A DNA stretch of 55,899 nt from an uncultured PS1 clade bacterium (GTDB lineage: Bacteria; Pseudomonadota; Alphaproteobacteria; MED-G09): assembly GCA_902608415.1 (NCBI GenBank), contig CACLNZ010000007.1, positions 1-55,899 of the forward strand, in the 5' to 3' direction. The notes below the pieces were generated by a model. That model did not search any database. It was not told where the DNA came from and saw only the letters and a program-made list of their open reading frames with translations. Numbering within the stretch: the stretch's first letter is position 1; every line of letters starts with the position of its first letter. The position numbers and the translations under genes are program-made. Of this stretch, positions 24,400 through 34,789 are shown one piece after another.

Positions 24400-26835
24400 T
24401 TAAATTTTCTTTTTAATTTCTTTAACTTCATAACATTCAATCTTATCTTTAGGTTTTATGTCTTCGTTATTATCGAAAGCTAAACCGCATTCTTGGCCTG
24501 ATTGAACTTCTTTAACATCATCTTTAAATCTTTTAAGTTCTTTGATTTTACCCTCATAAACGACAATACCATCTCTTATTAATCTTGCATGCTCCCCTTT
24601 TTTAATATTACCATCATTAATTAAACAACCTGCAATATTGCCTGTCTTAGATATTTTAAATACCTCCAATACTTCAGCATTCCCAAGAATATTTTCCTTT
24701 AGCTCAGGATCAAGCCTTCCTTCTAACATATTTTTGATATCATCGAGTAAATCATATATTATGGAATGGTAAATTATGTTGATTTGAGACAAATCTGCTA
24801 AGTCTTTTGCTTGAGTATTTGCTCTGACATTAAAACCAAAAACAATCGAGTTAGATGTTTCGGCAAGTGAGATATCACTTTCAGAAATTGCTCCTACTCC
24901 GGAGTGAACAACTCTACATGCTATTTCTTCATTACCAATATTTAGAACTCCGTCCTTTATTGCCTCTGAGGACCCATGAACATCGGCTTTTATAATAATT
25001 GGTAATTCTTTTTTTGTTTCATCCTTAATTTTAGATAACATTTGCTCAATATTTGATTGTGGAACATTTGGAGCTTCTTTTCTATTTTGTCTCTCTCTAT
25101 ACTCAGTTATTTCTCTTGCTCTTGCTTCATTCTCCACTACTGAGAGAAAATCTCCGGCATTAGGTGTATTATTTAAACCTAAAACTTCTATCGGATCTCC
25201 CGGATAACACTTAGTTACTTGATCACCCTTATCATTGATTAAAGATCTAACTTTTCCCCAATTCTGTCCAACAATTGCTATATCACCTTTTTTTAAGGTT
25301 CCTTTTTGAATTATTGTTGTCACTACAGGTCCTCGACCTTTATCTAATTTTGACTCAATAACAAATCCTTCAGCTTGTCTGTCAGGGTTAGCTTTTAGAT
25401 CGAGAATTTCAGCTTGCAAATTAATTGCTTCTAACAAATCCTCAATACCTTCCTTAGTTTGAGCTGAAAGTTCAATACATTGAATATCTCCGCCTAACTC
25501 TTCAACTATTAATTCATGCTCTAAAAGATCATTTTTTGTTTTTGTTGGATTTGCTTCAGGTTTATCCATCTTATTAATTGCAACTATAATAGGTACATTT
25601 GCTTCTTTAGAGTGATTAATAGCTTCTATTGTTTGTGGCATAACACTATCGTCAGCAGCAACAACAAGAATAACAATATCTGTAACCTTTGCTCCTCTTG
25701 CTCTCATGGAAGTAAATGCTGCATGTCCAGGAGTGTCAATAAAAGTGATTTTGTTATCGTTTATTATTATTTGATAAGCTCCAATATGCTGCGTAATTCC
25801 GCCAGCTTCGCCCGAGACAATGCTCGTTTCTCTAATAGAGTCTAATAATGATGTTTTGCCATGATCAACATGTCCCATTATTGTTACAACAGGCGGTCTA
25901 GATTTTTTTGATTCTTCAGAATCATCTTCTGAGGATAAACCAACCTCAACATCAGATTCTGAAACTCTTGTTACTGAGTGCCCAAATTCTTCCACAATAA
26001 GTTCGGCTGTATCAGCATCAAGAAAGTCATTAATCTTAACCATAACTCCTTGTTGCATGAGAGATTTAATCACATCAACACCTCTTTCTGCCATCCTGTT
26101 TGAGAGCTCTTGAACAGTTATTGACTCTGGTATAACAACATTTCTTGATATTTTCTCTTTAGGGGTGTCACTAATAAAAGCTTTCTTTTTTGCTTTTTCT
26201 TGTCTTCTTCTTATTGACGCAAGAGATCTTTGTCTTTCGTTCTCATTTAAGGCTTCTGAAATAGTAAGCTTTCCTTTTCTCCTTTTTTGAGGTTCATTTT
26301 TAGCTTTTTTTGTTGATTTATCCTTATCTTCACCTTTGCTTTCTTTCTTTCTAACTGATGGACTTTGGGTGTCACTTTTTTTAGACATAAAGCTTTTTTT
26401 CTTTGTAGTTTTTTCAAACTCTCCATCTGAAGGCAGATCACTAGAGTCTTTTCCTTTTTTGGTCTCCGTTTCTTTTTTAATATTTCCTTCTTTCGAAATT
26501 CCCTTTTCAAAAACGGTATCATTTTTCTTTCTTGTGTCAGAATCTAAAAGTGCTTTTTCCCTTGCAATCTTCTCCTTATCAGTCAAGTTACCAAAAACAT
26601 CATTTTCGGTTGGTTCTTTAATCGTTCTTGATGTAACTGAGCTTGTTCTAGTTTTAATATTTGGTGCACTCGGCTTTCTTGTCTTAGAAATTTTTCCTCT
26701 TTTTGATTCAACAACAACCGTTGAAACTCTTGAGCTTCCTCTGCTTCTGGTACCAATCGTACTTTTAGAAGATTTTGTATTAGTTTTGAGAGAGAGCGTT
26801 TTCTCTTTTTTATCTTTTTTAGTATCTTCAGGCAT
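24400..26835 (-). CDS. infB: Translation initiation factor IF-2
   Basis: [42 protein letters not shown]; long Lys/Ser-rich N-terminus. Confidence 0.98.
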   Translation of the reverse strand: MPEDTKKDKKEKTLSLKTNTKSSKSTIGTRSRGSSRVSTVVVESKRGKISKTRKPSAPNIKTRTSSVTSRTIKEPTENDVFGNLTDKEKIAREKALLDSDTRKKNDTVFEKGISKEGNIKKETETKKGKDSSDLPSDGEFEKTTKKKSFMSKKSDTQSPSVRKKESKGEDKDKSTKKAKNEPQKRRKGKLTISEALNENERQRSLASIRRRQEKAKKKAFISDTPKEKISRNVVIPESITVQELSNRMAERGVDVIKSLMQQGVMVKINDFLDADTAELIVEEFGHSVTRVSESDVEVGLSSEDDSEESKKSRPPVVTIMGHVDHGKTSLLDSIRETSIVSGEAGGITQHIGAYQIIINDNKITFIDTPGHAAFTSMRARGAKVTDIVILVVAADDSVMPQTIEAINHSKEANVPIIVAINKMDKPEANPTKTKNDLLEHELIVEELGGDIQCIELSAQTKEGIEDLLEAINLQAEILDLKANPDRQAEGFVIESKLDKGRGPVVTTIIQKGTLKKGDIAIVGQNWGKVRSLINDKGDQVTKCYPGDPIEVLGLNNTPNAGDFLSVVENEARAREITEYRERQNRKEAPNVPQSNIEQMLSKIKDETKKELPIIIKADVHGSSEAIKDGVLNIGNEEIACRVVHSGVGAISESDISLAETSNSIVFGFNVRANTQAKDLADLSQINIIYHSIIYDLLDDIKNMLEGRLDPELKENILGNAEVLEVFKISKTGNIAGCLINDGNIKKGEHARLIRDGIVVYEGKIKELKRFKDDVKEVQSGQECGLAFDNNEDIKPKDKIECYEVKEIKKKI

Positions 26836-26865
26836 ATATTTTTCCTTAATTATTTAACTAAAAGA

Positions 26866-28515
26866 TCAATTATCTTCTGAGTTGATTTCTAATTCATTAC
26901 TATCCGAAACCTCATCTTGATCATCAGATATTGCTTCATCAAAATTTTCTTCATTATCTTCTTCAATTATTCCAATGATTTTTCTTGCCTTCATTATTAA
27001 CTCATTGGCATAATCTTCATCCAATTCAAATGATGAGAGTATACCTAATTCACGATGCTTCACTCCGTCTTTATATTCTTCCCAACCAACTAAATCGTCT
27101 GTAGAACAATAAGCAAAATCTTCAAGACTTTTAACATCATTTTCCCCTAATTTAATAATCATCTTCAAACTTAACTCTTCAATTTCAAGAATATCATCTT
27201 GTACGCCAAGTTCCTTTCTTTTTTCTTCAAGGAGAACATTTTCCTTTTCTAAAAAATCATTAGCTCTGGCTTGAATCTCTTGAGCTGTTTCTTCATCAAA
27301 TCCAGAAATACTAGTTATCTCACCAATTTCAACCATGGCTATTTCTTCAACCTCAGAAAAGCCTTCAGTAACTAATAATTGAGCTAATAATTCATCAACA
27401 TCTAAAGATTCAATAAATAAATTAGTTCTTTCTTGGAATTCTTTTTGTCTTCTCTCAGATTCTTGGTCTTCTGTAAGTATATCTATCTCCCAACCAGATA
27501 ATTCTGAAGCTAATCTAACATTTTGTCCTCTTCGTCCTATAGCTAGTGATAGTTGGTCCTCTGGAACAACCACTTCTAAACGTTCATCTTCATCATATAA
27601 AACTACCTTCATTACTTCAGCTGGTTGCAAAGCTTTTACAACAAAATCAGCAATATTATCAGTCCATGATAAGATATCTATTTTCTCACCCTGGAGCTCA
27701 TTTACAACCGCTTGAACCCTGCTACCTCTCATTCCAACACATGCACCAACTGGATCTATGCTTGTTTCTTTTGAAAAAACAGCAATCTTTGCTCTGCTTC
27801 CAGGATCACGTGCTACTCCAATAATTTCAATAATACCATCATAAATCTCGGGCACTTCCTGCGCGAAAAGATTAGCCATAAAATCTGAATGTGTTCTAGA
27901 TAAGAAAATCTGCGGCCCTCTAATTTCTCTTCTTACTTCATAAATATATGCTCTTACTCTATCACCAGCTCTATAAGCCTCTCGTGGAAGCAATTGATCT
28001 CTTCTTATTACAGCTTCAGCTCTACCTAAATCTACAACTACAGAACTATACTCAACTCTTTTGACAACACCACTAATAATCTCACCGACTCTATCTTTAA
28101 ATTCTTCATAATGTCTCTCTCTTTCGGCATCTCGTACTTTTTGAACAATAACTTGTTTAGCGCTTTGAGCTGCTACTCTTCCAAAATCTATTGGGGGAAG
28201 CTCTTCTTCAACTGCGGGTCCTTCTAAAGAGGCATTTGGATCAATTTTTTTTGCATCCTTTAAATTAATTTGCCTGAAATTATCTTCAACCTCTTCTACT
28301 ACATCAAGCAGCCTAAGAAGACGAATATTTCCCGTATCGTTATTTATATCAACTCTAATCTTATTTTCCGCACCATATTTCGAAGCAGCAGCTTTTTCAA
28401 TCGCCTCAGCCATAGCAGATAAAACAATTTCTTTATCGATTGCTTTCTCTTTTGCTACCGCATCAGCAATTTGTAATAACTCTAATCTATTAGCACTTAT
28501 ACCCGTTGGTGACAT
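26866..28515 (-). CDS. nusA: Transcription termination/antitermination factor NusA
   Basis: S1/KH domains: DPVGACVGMRGSRVQAVVNELQGEKIDI, QLSLAIGRRGQNVRLAS; acidic C-terminus. Confidence 0.97.
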   Translation of the reverse strand: MSPTGISANRLELLQIADAVAKEKAIDKEIVLSAMAEAIEKAAASKYGAENKIRVDINNDTGNIRLLRLLDVVEEVEDNFRQINLKDAKKIDPNASLEGPAVEEELPPIDFGRVAAQSAKQVIVQKVRDAERERHYEEFKDRVGEIISGVVKRVEYSSVVVDLGRAEAVIRRDQLLPREAYRAGDRVRAYIYEVRREIRGPQIFLSRTHSDFMANLFAQEVPEIYDGIIEIIGVARDPGSRAKIAVFSKETSIDPVGACVGMRGSRVQAVVNELQGEKIDILSWTDNIADFVVKALQPAEVMKVVLYDEDERLEVVVPEDQLSLAIGRRGQNVRLASELSGWEIDILTEDQESERRQKEFQERTNLFIESLDVDELLAQLLVTEGFSEVEEIAMVEIGEITSISGFDEETAQEIQARANDFLEKENVLLEEKRKELGVQDDILEIEELSLKMIIKLGENDVKSLEDFAYCSTDDLVGWEEYKDGVKHRELGILSSFELDEDYANELIMKARKIIGIIEEDNEENFDEAISDDQDEVSDSNELEINSEDN

Positions 28516-28535
28516 AATCTTTTCCTTTCATAAAA

Positions 28536-29063
28536 CTAACTAATTAAGTTAGGCTTTGGGGGATCCTTTTCTACCCAAGAGAGAATTACTTCTTTAATCA
28601 TTAATGGATCTAAGTCATATTCTCCTTCTAAGTCTCTTTCATCCTCGATAAAAATTTTTATTTTGTTCTCTGAAAAACCTAAAAGTTTAGCTTTAAATTT
28701 CTTTGGAAAGTCTTTATCGCTATTTAGCTTTATTTGCACAAAATTATTAGACCAGGTATTAAAATCTTTCTGCCTAGTAAGAGGTCTCTCAATACCAGGA
28801 GAGGAGATTTCTAATGAATAATCTGCAAATATTTTTTCATTTTTTTCTAAATAATCAATAATAGCCTCATTTAGTATCTCACAATCTTCAAATGATAAAG
28901 TATGTTGATTATTCTCAGCCATTATTTGAATATTTGTAACTTTTTTCCCATTAATTTTTATTCTTACTAGTCCATAATTTAAGTCATCAAGCATGCCAAT
29001 AATATATGTAGCAAACTCTTGATTGCCATCTGGAGCTAAAAGATGTTCATAATAATTTTCCAT
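28536..29063 (-). CDS. rimP: Ribosome maturation factor RimP
   Basis: YSLEISSPGIERPLTRQKDF; first gene of the nusA-infB cluster. Confidence 0.93.
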   Translation of the reverse strand: MENYYEHLLAPDGNQEFATYIIGMLDDLNYGLVRIKINGKKVTNIQIMAENNQHTLSFEDCEILNEAIIDYLEKNEKIFADYSLEISSPGIERPLTRQKDFNTWSNNFVQIKLNSDKDFPKKFKAKLLGFSENKIKIFIEDERDLEGEYDLDPLMIKEVILSWVEKDPPKPNLIS

Positions 29064-29075
29064 ATACTATCTTTC

Positions 29076-29112
29076 AAAAAATAAAAAAAGCGGGTGATTT
29101 TTAGTCGCCCAC
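29076..29112 (-). terminator. rimP-leader-type attenuator: intrinsic terminator hairpin and U-rich tract in the rimP 5' UTR
   Basis: Minus strand GUGGGCGA-CUAAAAA-UCACCCGC followed by UUUUUUUAUUUUUU, immediately upstream of rimP. Confidence 0.7.
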
Positions 29113-29187
29113 TTCGTAATAAATCCGAAATATATGCTTATATTACAAATTAATTATCAAAAATCAAGAATTTAAAGTTTTAATCAA

Positions 29188-29874
29188 TTAATGCTTAATA
29201 AACTTAAAATAAAAAGGATTTATATTATTTTTAAATGCTTTTAGCTCATATCGCGAACTGGGGTATGTACTAATTTTATTTCTACAATTAATAGGCATAT
29301 CAATTTCCCAATTAAAATCTGCATTTAATATAAAATGTCTTAGACCCCAATAAGCCAAACCCTTATTATCAGTAAAAAAAAGAGCTCTTCCATTTGATTT
29401 AAGTATTCTTGATATTTCATTTACACTATCTTTATTAATAATGCGCCTTTTCCAATGTCTTTTTTTTGGCCAAGGGTCTGGAAACATAATTAAAATTTCA
29501 TCTAAATAATTTGTCTTAGCTAGCTTTAGATAATCAAAGGCATTTCCATAAAACAGTCTTATATTTTTTAAATTATGTTTTTCCATATTTAATAACAGCT
29601 GGGCTATTCCTTTTTTATAATATTCAATTCCTACAAATAAATTCTTAGGAAAATTTAAAGCATTATTAAGAAGAATATCACCTGTTCCAAATCCAATTTC
29701 TAGGGATATATATTTATATTCGTCTAATTGTTCTAATTCACAAAATGATTCTAAAGATATTTTCTTTTGATAAAAATCGAGAATTGACTTTTGATCTTTA
29801 GTTAATGACCTGTTTCTTGAATTAAAATAATTCTTAAATTTAAAATCATCAGAGTAATTCATTTTTAAATTCAC
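29188..29874 (-). CDS. trmB: tRNA (guanine-N7-)-methyltransferase
   Basis: LEIGFGTGDILLNNA, MFPDPWPKKRHWKRRI. Confidence 0.96.
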   Translation of the reverse strand: MNLKMNYSDDFKFKNYFNSRNRSLTKDQKSILDFYQKKISLESFCELEQLDEYKYISLEIGFGTGDILLNNALNFPKNLFVGIEYYKKGIAQLLLNMEKHNLKNIRLFYGNAFDYLKLAKTNYLDEILIMFPDPWPKKRHWKRRIINKDSVNEISRILKSNGRALFFTDNKGLAYWGLRHFILNADFNWEIDMPINCRNKISTYPSSRYELKAFKNNINPFYFKFIKH

Positions 29875-31024
29875 TAGATATGTCTAAATTTTCCCATGTA
29901 AAACAACCTTTGTCGTTTGGCTCTCTTCCAAAATGTCCATATGATGAAGTTTCTGAGAAAATTGGATTACATAAACCAAGCATGTCTATAATTCCTCTTG
30001 GTGATAAATCAAATCTATCCTTAATGAATTTTTCTACTTTATTTGTGTCAACTCTATTATTACCATGCAAATCAACATAAATTGATAATGGTTCAGAAAT
30101 TCCAATTGCATATGATAATTGAATCGTGCATCTTTCAGAAATACCTGAATGCACTATGTTTTTAGATAAATATCTTGCGGCATATGCAGCCGATCGGTCA
30201 ACCTTTGTTGGATCTTTTCCAGAAAATGCTCCTCCTCCATGAGGAGATGCTCCGCCATAAGTATCGACAATAATTTTTCTTCCTGTCAAGCCTGTATCTC
30301 CTACAGGACCACCTATAACAAACTTGCCTGTGGGATTAACTAAAAGTTTTGTATCAGGTGTATACCATTCTTCCGGTAGAATTTTTTTGCACAACTTATT
30401 GATTTCTTCATGCAAATATTCCTGAGTTGTTTCTTCGGTATGCTGAGAGGAAACAACAATTGAATCAATATATTTTGGTTTATCGTCTTCATAAAATAGA
30501 GTTAATTGAGATTTTGAGTCTGGAAGTATTCCAGTAATTATTTTGTTTTTCCTTTTATCTGCTAGGTCTTTGAGAATTTTATGTGAAAAGGATAATGTCG
30601 CCGGCATTAATTCTTTTGTTTCATTACAAGCATAACCAAACATAATTCCTTGATCGCCCGCACCTTCAGAATTATCACCAACAGCATCAACTCCTCTTGC
30701 AATATCAGGTGATTGCTCATGCAAGTAAATCATAATTTTTACATTTTCATGATTAAAGTCTCCGAAATCATATCCTATTTCTTTAATTGCATTTCTTGAT
30801 AAAGATTCAATTTCACTGTCAGAAATTTTTTTTATTGATCTAATTTCTCCAGAAATTACAACTAAATTAGTAGTGACAAGAGTTTCTATTGCAACTCTGG
30901 AATTTTTATCTAAAGATAAGTATGCATCTAAAATTGTATCTGATATTCTATCACAAATCTTATCGGGATGACCTTCGGAAACAGACTCGGATGTAAAAAA
31001 ATAATTTCTTGATTGATCACCCAT
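29849..31024 (-). CDS. metK: S-adenosylmethionine synthetase
   Basis: FTSESVSEGHPDKICD, GDQGIMFGYA, GGGAFSGKDPTKVDRSAAY. Confidence 0.98.
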   Translation of the reverse strand: MGDQSRNYFFTSESVSEGHPDKICDRISDTILDAYLSLDKNSRVAIETLVTTNLVVISGEIRSIKKISDSEIESLSRNAIKEIGYDFGDFNHENVKIMIYLHEQSPDIARGVDAVGDNSEGAGDQGIMFGYACNETKELMPATLSFSHKILKDLADKRKNKIITGILPDSKSQLTLFYEDDKPKYIDSIVVSSQHTEETTQEYLHEEINKLCKKILPEEWYTPDTKLLVNPTGKFVIGGPVGDTGLTGRKIIVDTYGGASPHGGGAFSGKDPTKVDRSAAYAARYLSKNIVHSGISERCTIQLSYAIGISEPLSIYVDLHGNNRVDTNKVEKFIKDRFDLSPRGIIDMLGLCNPIFSETSSYGHFGREPNDKGCFTWENLDISSEFKNELL

Positions 31025-32507
31025 ATTTTTTCTTCTTTTTAAAAAAAATCATTATTAATAAGGTTAATATCAATACACCAAAAAATAAAAAATCACCAAC
31101 TTTACTATAATATGTCTCCATAGTTTTTTTAGGTAGAGGTGAAAAGATTGAACCTTTTTTACCTAATCCAATCTTATCTATTATCCTTCCATAAGGATCA
31201 ATGATAGCTGAAATGCCAGTATTAGCTGATCTAAAAACTGGTACACCCTGCTCAATTGCCCTAAATCTTGATGAATTAAAGTGTTGAAATGGTCCCGAAC
31301 TACTTCCAAACCAAGCATCATTTGTAATGTTGATAATCAGATCTAGTTTTTCATTATTTGGATTGATCTCTTCTGGAAAAATTATTTCATAACAAATAGC
31401 AACTCTCGCATTTCCAACTTTAGTATTAATACTTTTAATTTCCTCCCCCCTATCAAAACCAATATCGCCAGTGACAATTTTCATAAAAGGTATTTTTGCT
31501 AAAAATCCTTGAAATGGCATATATTCTCCAAAAGGAACTAAATGTACCTTATGATAAATATCTCTAATCTTTTTACCTTGATCAATTAACAAAGCAGAAT
31601 TTTTAAATTTACCGGCTTGAAAAGTAATATTACCAATTAATATCTCACTTTCCTTTGGCAAATTATCAACTATAAGCTCAATTACTTCAGGGTTATATTG
31701 TAAAAGAATTGGTATAGAGCTTTCTGGCCATATTAAAAAACTTGCATCATTATTATTTGATAGATCAATAAGATTCCTTAATATTTCGTATTCATCTGGA
31801 TTATCCATTTTATCTTTTTGCAAGACATTTGGTTGAACAACACCAATAAGGTTATTATCGATAAATTGATTATCTTCAATTCTAATTGATCCATAAAGAA
31901 AGATAACTGGTAATATACTTATAAGGGTCAAAGCTTTGAAATATTCTTTATCTCTCCAAAAAAATAAAAGAAATTGTGAAATTAATATTAAGAAAAATGT
32001 AGCTAAATATTGACCAGTTAATGAAAATATTTGCATAAGATTTTCATTTACCGCAAGAGAGTGAGAAAAATTATTCCATGAAAATCCTGTAAAGATATTT
32101 CCTCGTAAGAATTCACCGATTGAGATACAGGACGCTAATGATATTATCTTATTAATTTTTGTATCCCAGAAAATTACAGGAATAATAAAACTTGGAGATA
32201 GAAATATTAACATTAATAGCGGAAGGCCAAAAAGAGTTATTAATTTAAATGGAGATAATTCAGGTCTAAATTCAAATGCAGAAATAATCCATGAAAATCC
32301 AAATAAAAAATAGAAATACAAGAAACCTCCCAATATTAATAATACTGAAATAAATCGATGAGGATAACTTTGATCTTTTATTTTAATATCTAGAATTAAG
32401 TGAAGAATTGGAAAAATTAAAAAAATAAGAAAGAAAAAATTCCAAGGCGCTTGTATTAAATTAGAAAGCGCACCCAAAAAAGATGAAATTAAAAATAATT
32501 TAAACAT
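31017..32507 (-). CDS. lnt: Apolipoprotein N-acyltransferase
   Basis: Multiple TM helices, nitrilase domain: IWPESSIP, YHKVHLVPFGEYMPF, CYEIIFPE, NITNDAWFG. Confidence 0.96.
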   Translation of the reverse strand: MFKLFLISSFLGALSNLIQAPWNFFFLIFLIFPILHLILDIKIKDQSYPHRFISVLLILGGFLYFYFLFGFSWIISAFEFRPELSPFKLITLFGLPLLMLIFLSPSFIIPVIFWDTKINKIISLASCISIGEFLRGNIFTGFSWNNFSHSLAVNENLMQIFSLTGQYLATFFLILISQFLLFFWRDKEYFKALTLISILPVIFLYGSIRIEDNQFIDNNLIGVVQPNVLQKDKMDNPDEYEILRNLIDLSNNNDASFLIWPESSIPILLQYNPEVIELIVDNLPKESEILIGNITFQAGKFKNSALLIDQGKKIRDIYHKVHLVPFGEYMPFQGFLAKIPFMKIVTGDIGFDRGEEIKSINTKVGNARVAICYEIIFPEEINPNNEKLDLIINITNDAWFGSSSGPFQHFNSSRFRAIEQGVPVFRSANTGISAIIDPYGRIIDKIGLGKKGSIFSPLPKKTMETYYSKVGDFLFFGVLILTLLIMIFFKKKKKYG

Positions 32508-32525
32508 TTTTTAAGATCTTTTTAA

Positions 32526-33356
32526 TTATTCTTTATCAACTTTAATTCTTAATCTTACAGTTTTGATTCTCCTAGAATCAGCATCTGTAATCTCAATCTC
32601 AAAGCCAAGAGGGTGGCTAATTAATTCTCCCCTTTGGGGTACGTGCCCCGCTAAGATGAAAACTAAACCACCTATAGTATTAATTTCTTCATCAGTATCT
32701 TCAGTATATAAAGAATACCCAATAATATCATTTATCTCTTCAATAGAGGCTCTTGCAGAAGTATCAATATAATTATCATATATCTTAATTCTATCTAGAT
32801 CCTCTTCAAATAATTCATCCTCAATTTCACCAATGATCTCTTCTATCAAATCCTCAATAGTGACTAAACCATCTGTTCCACCATATTCATCAATTACTAA
32901 AGCCATATGAATTCTAGATGTTTGCATGCTAACAAGTAAATCTCTTGATTTCATTGAAGGTGGAACAAAAAGAATATCCCTTAAAAACTTTTCTATATCA
33001 ATTTCATTTATATTTTTATCAGAAAAAATACCAATGAGGTCTTTCATATGCAGCATTCCAACTGGATTATCTAATGTTTCTTTATAAATGGGTATTCTTG
33101 AATGATTAGAATCGGAGAAAGTCTTTAATATTTTCTTGATATCAATATTAATTTCTAACCCTACAATATCAGCTCTTGGAACCATACAATCTTCAACTCT
33201 GGATTCTCCAAAACCTATAACATTATTAAGCATATCTTTTTCTTCAGGAGTTAATTGTCTCGAAGAATTGTCTGAAGCTTCTATGATATTATCTAGATTC
33301 TTGGAGTTGTCTTTATTAATTGATCCAAATAATTTTATTTTAGAAAATATACTCAT
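32526..33356 (-). CDS. CorC/HlyC-family CBS-domain transporter-associated protein
   Basis: VEDCMVPRADIVGL, CBS pair, DEYGGTDGLVTIEDLIEEIIGEIEDE. Confidence 0.93.
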   Translation of the reverse strand: MSIFSKIKLFGSINKDNSKNLDNIIEASDNSSRQLTPEEKDMLNNVIGFGESRVEDCMVPRADIVGLEINIDIKKILKTFSDSNHSRIPIYKETLDNPVGMLHMKDLIGIFSDKNINEIDIEKFLRDILFVPPSMKSRDLLVSMQTSRIHMALVIDEYGGTDGLVTIEDLIEEIIGEIEDELFEEDLDRIKIYDNYIDTSARASIEEINDIIGYSLYTEDTDEEINTIGGLVFILAGHVPQRGELISHPLGFEIEITDADSRRIKTVRLRIKVDKE

Positions 33357-33833
33357 TTAAATTCTATCAACATAAGGATTTGAAATATCTATCATCTTTA
33401 ATAATTCAACCTCCTTATTTTCCATAATAATTGAATCTTCATTATTATCATGGGTAAAGTCTAATAAATGCAAAAAGCCATGGATCACAATATGGGCTAA
33501 ATGATCGTTAAAGGTTTTGTTTTGATCCTTAGCCTCACTTAAAATTTTTTCTTTAGATACCGCTATATCTCCAATCATTCTTAATTCATTAACAGTTGTA
33601 TCACTCATAATAGAAAACGATAAAACATTTGTTGGCTTATCAATGTTTCTGTATTTTTTATTAAGTTCTCTTATCTCTTCATCGTTGGTAAGCAATACAC
33701 TAATCTCATGATTTAATTCGTTTCCATTAAGCATATTTTTAAATGTGTGTCCTAAAACTTCGCGTACAAATGAAACTTCATGCTCGCTCCATTCCTTAGT
33801 TTTCTTTATAAATATCGATCGCGATTTATTCAT
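33357..33833 (-). CDS. ybeY: Endoribonuclease YbeY / rRNA maturation factor
   Basis: NKKYRNIDKPTNVLSFS, HIVIHGFLHLLDFTHD metal-binding motif. Confidence 0.96.
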   Translation of the reverse strand: MNKSRSIFIKKTKEWSEHEVSFVREVLGHTFKNMLNGNELNHEISVLLTNDEEIRELNKKYRNIDKPTNVLSFSIMSDTTVNELRMIGDIAVSKEKILSEAKDQNKTFNDHLAHIVIHGFLHLLDFTHDNNEDSIIMENKEVELLKMIDISNPYVDRI

Positions 33834-33835
33834 TT

Positions 33836-34789
33836 TTATTTTTTAAGTTTGGAGTAAGCCTTAACGATTTTATCAACTAGACGATGTCTAACAATATCTT
33901 TTGATAGAAAATTTATAATTTCAATACCTTCTTCTTTTGGTAATAATTTTAATATCTCATTTAATCCTGATGAGCTTCCAGTTGGTAAATCAATTTGTGT
34001 GACATCGCCTAAAATTACCATTTTTGAATTACGCCCCAATCTTGTAACAAACATCTTCATTTGTATATTTGAGGTATTTTGTGCCTCATCTAAAATTATA
34101 AAAGCATTTTCTAATGTTCTGCCCCTCATAAATGCTAAAGGAGCTATCTCAATTATCCCTGACTCAATATTGTTTTCTAATATCTTTTTTGGCATCAAGT
34201 CATTAAGAGCGTCATATAAAGGTCTCAAATACGGATCAATTTTTTCTTTCAAATCACCGGGCAAAAAACCCAATCTTTCTCCAGCTTCAACTGCTGGGCG
34301 TGAAAGTATTATTCTCGAAATTTGATTGTTGAGCAAACTTTGCACAGCGGTGGCTACTGCTAAATAAGTTTTTCCAGTTCCTGCTGGCCCCACTCCAAAA
34401 ACTAGGTCATTTTTGTTTATAGCTTCGACAAATTTTTCTTGATTTTTAGATCTAGCGTAGATTTTTTTATTTTTAGTTTTAATTAGGAACTTATCTTTAT
34501 CAATCTTTTTACTTTTTAAAAACACATCTATGTCTTTTATGCCTAATTTAATTCCATTATCTAATTCGTTGTAAAGTTGCATTATCTTATCAGCAACGAT
34601 TAAGCTTGATTCGTTATCTCCCGAAATTTCTAAAATATTCCCACGATAAGAAATTGAAACTCCATAATAATTTTCAAATTTCGCAAGATTTTGATCATGA
34701 TTACCATATAATTCTGGCAAAAAAGAATTATTCTCAAATTCAATAGTATGTTTTTTATTAACTTTATTTATTTGTTTGCTCTTTTGCAT
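33836..34789 (-). CDS. PhoH-like ATPase
   Basis: FGVGPAGTGKTYLAVA, RPAVEAGERLGFLPGDL, ILDEAQNT. Confidence 0.95.
   Translation of the reverse strand: MQKSKQINKVNKKHTIEFENNSFLPELYGNHDQNLAKFENYYGVSISYRGNILEISGDNESSLIVADKIMQLYNELDNGIKLGIKDIDVFLKSKKIDKDKFLIKTKNKKIYARSKNQEKFVEAINKNDLVFGVGPAGTGKTYLAVATAVQSLLNNQISRIILSRPAVEAGERLGFLPGDLKEKIDPYLRPLYDALNDLMPKKILENNIESGIIEIAPLAFMRGRTLENAFIILDEAQNTSNIQMKMFVTRLGRNSKMVILGDVTQIDLPTGSSSGLNEILKLLPKEEGIEIINFLSKDIVRHRLVDKIVKAYSKLKK

Noticed and set aside
26336-26857. 173-aa plus-strand ORF opposite infB
   Set aside because: Antisense shadow of the low-complexity IF-2 N-terminus; composition is F/L/S-rich with no domain.
33999-34325. 108-aa plus-strand ORF inside phoH
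   Set aside because: Antisense to well-conserved PhoH coding sequence.
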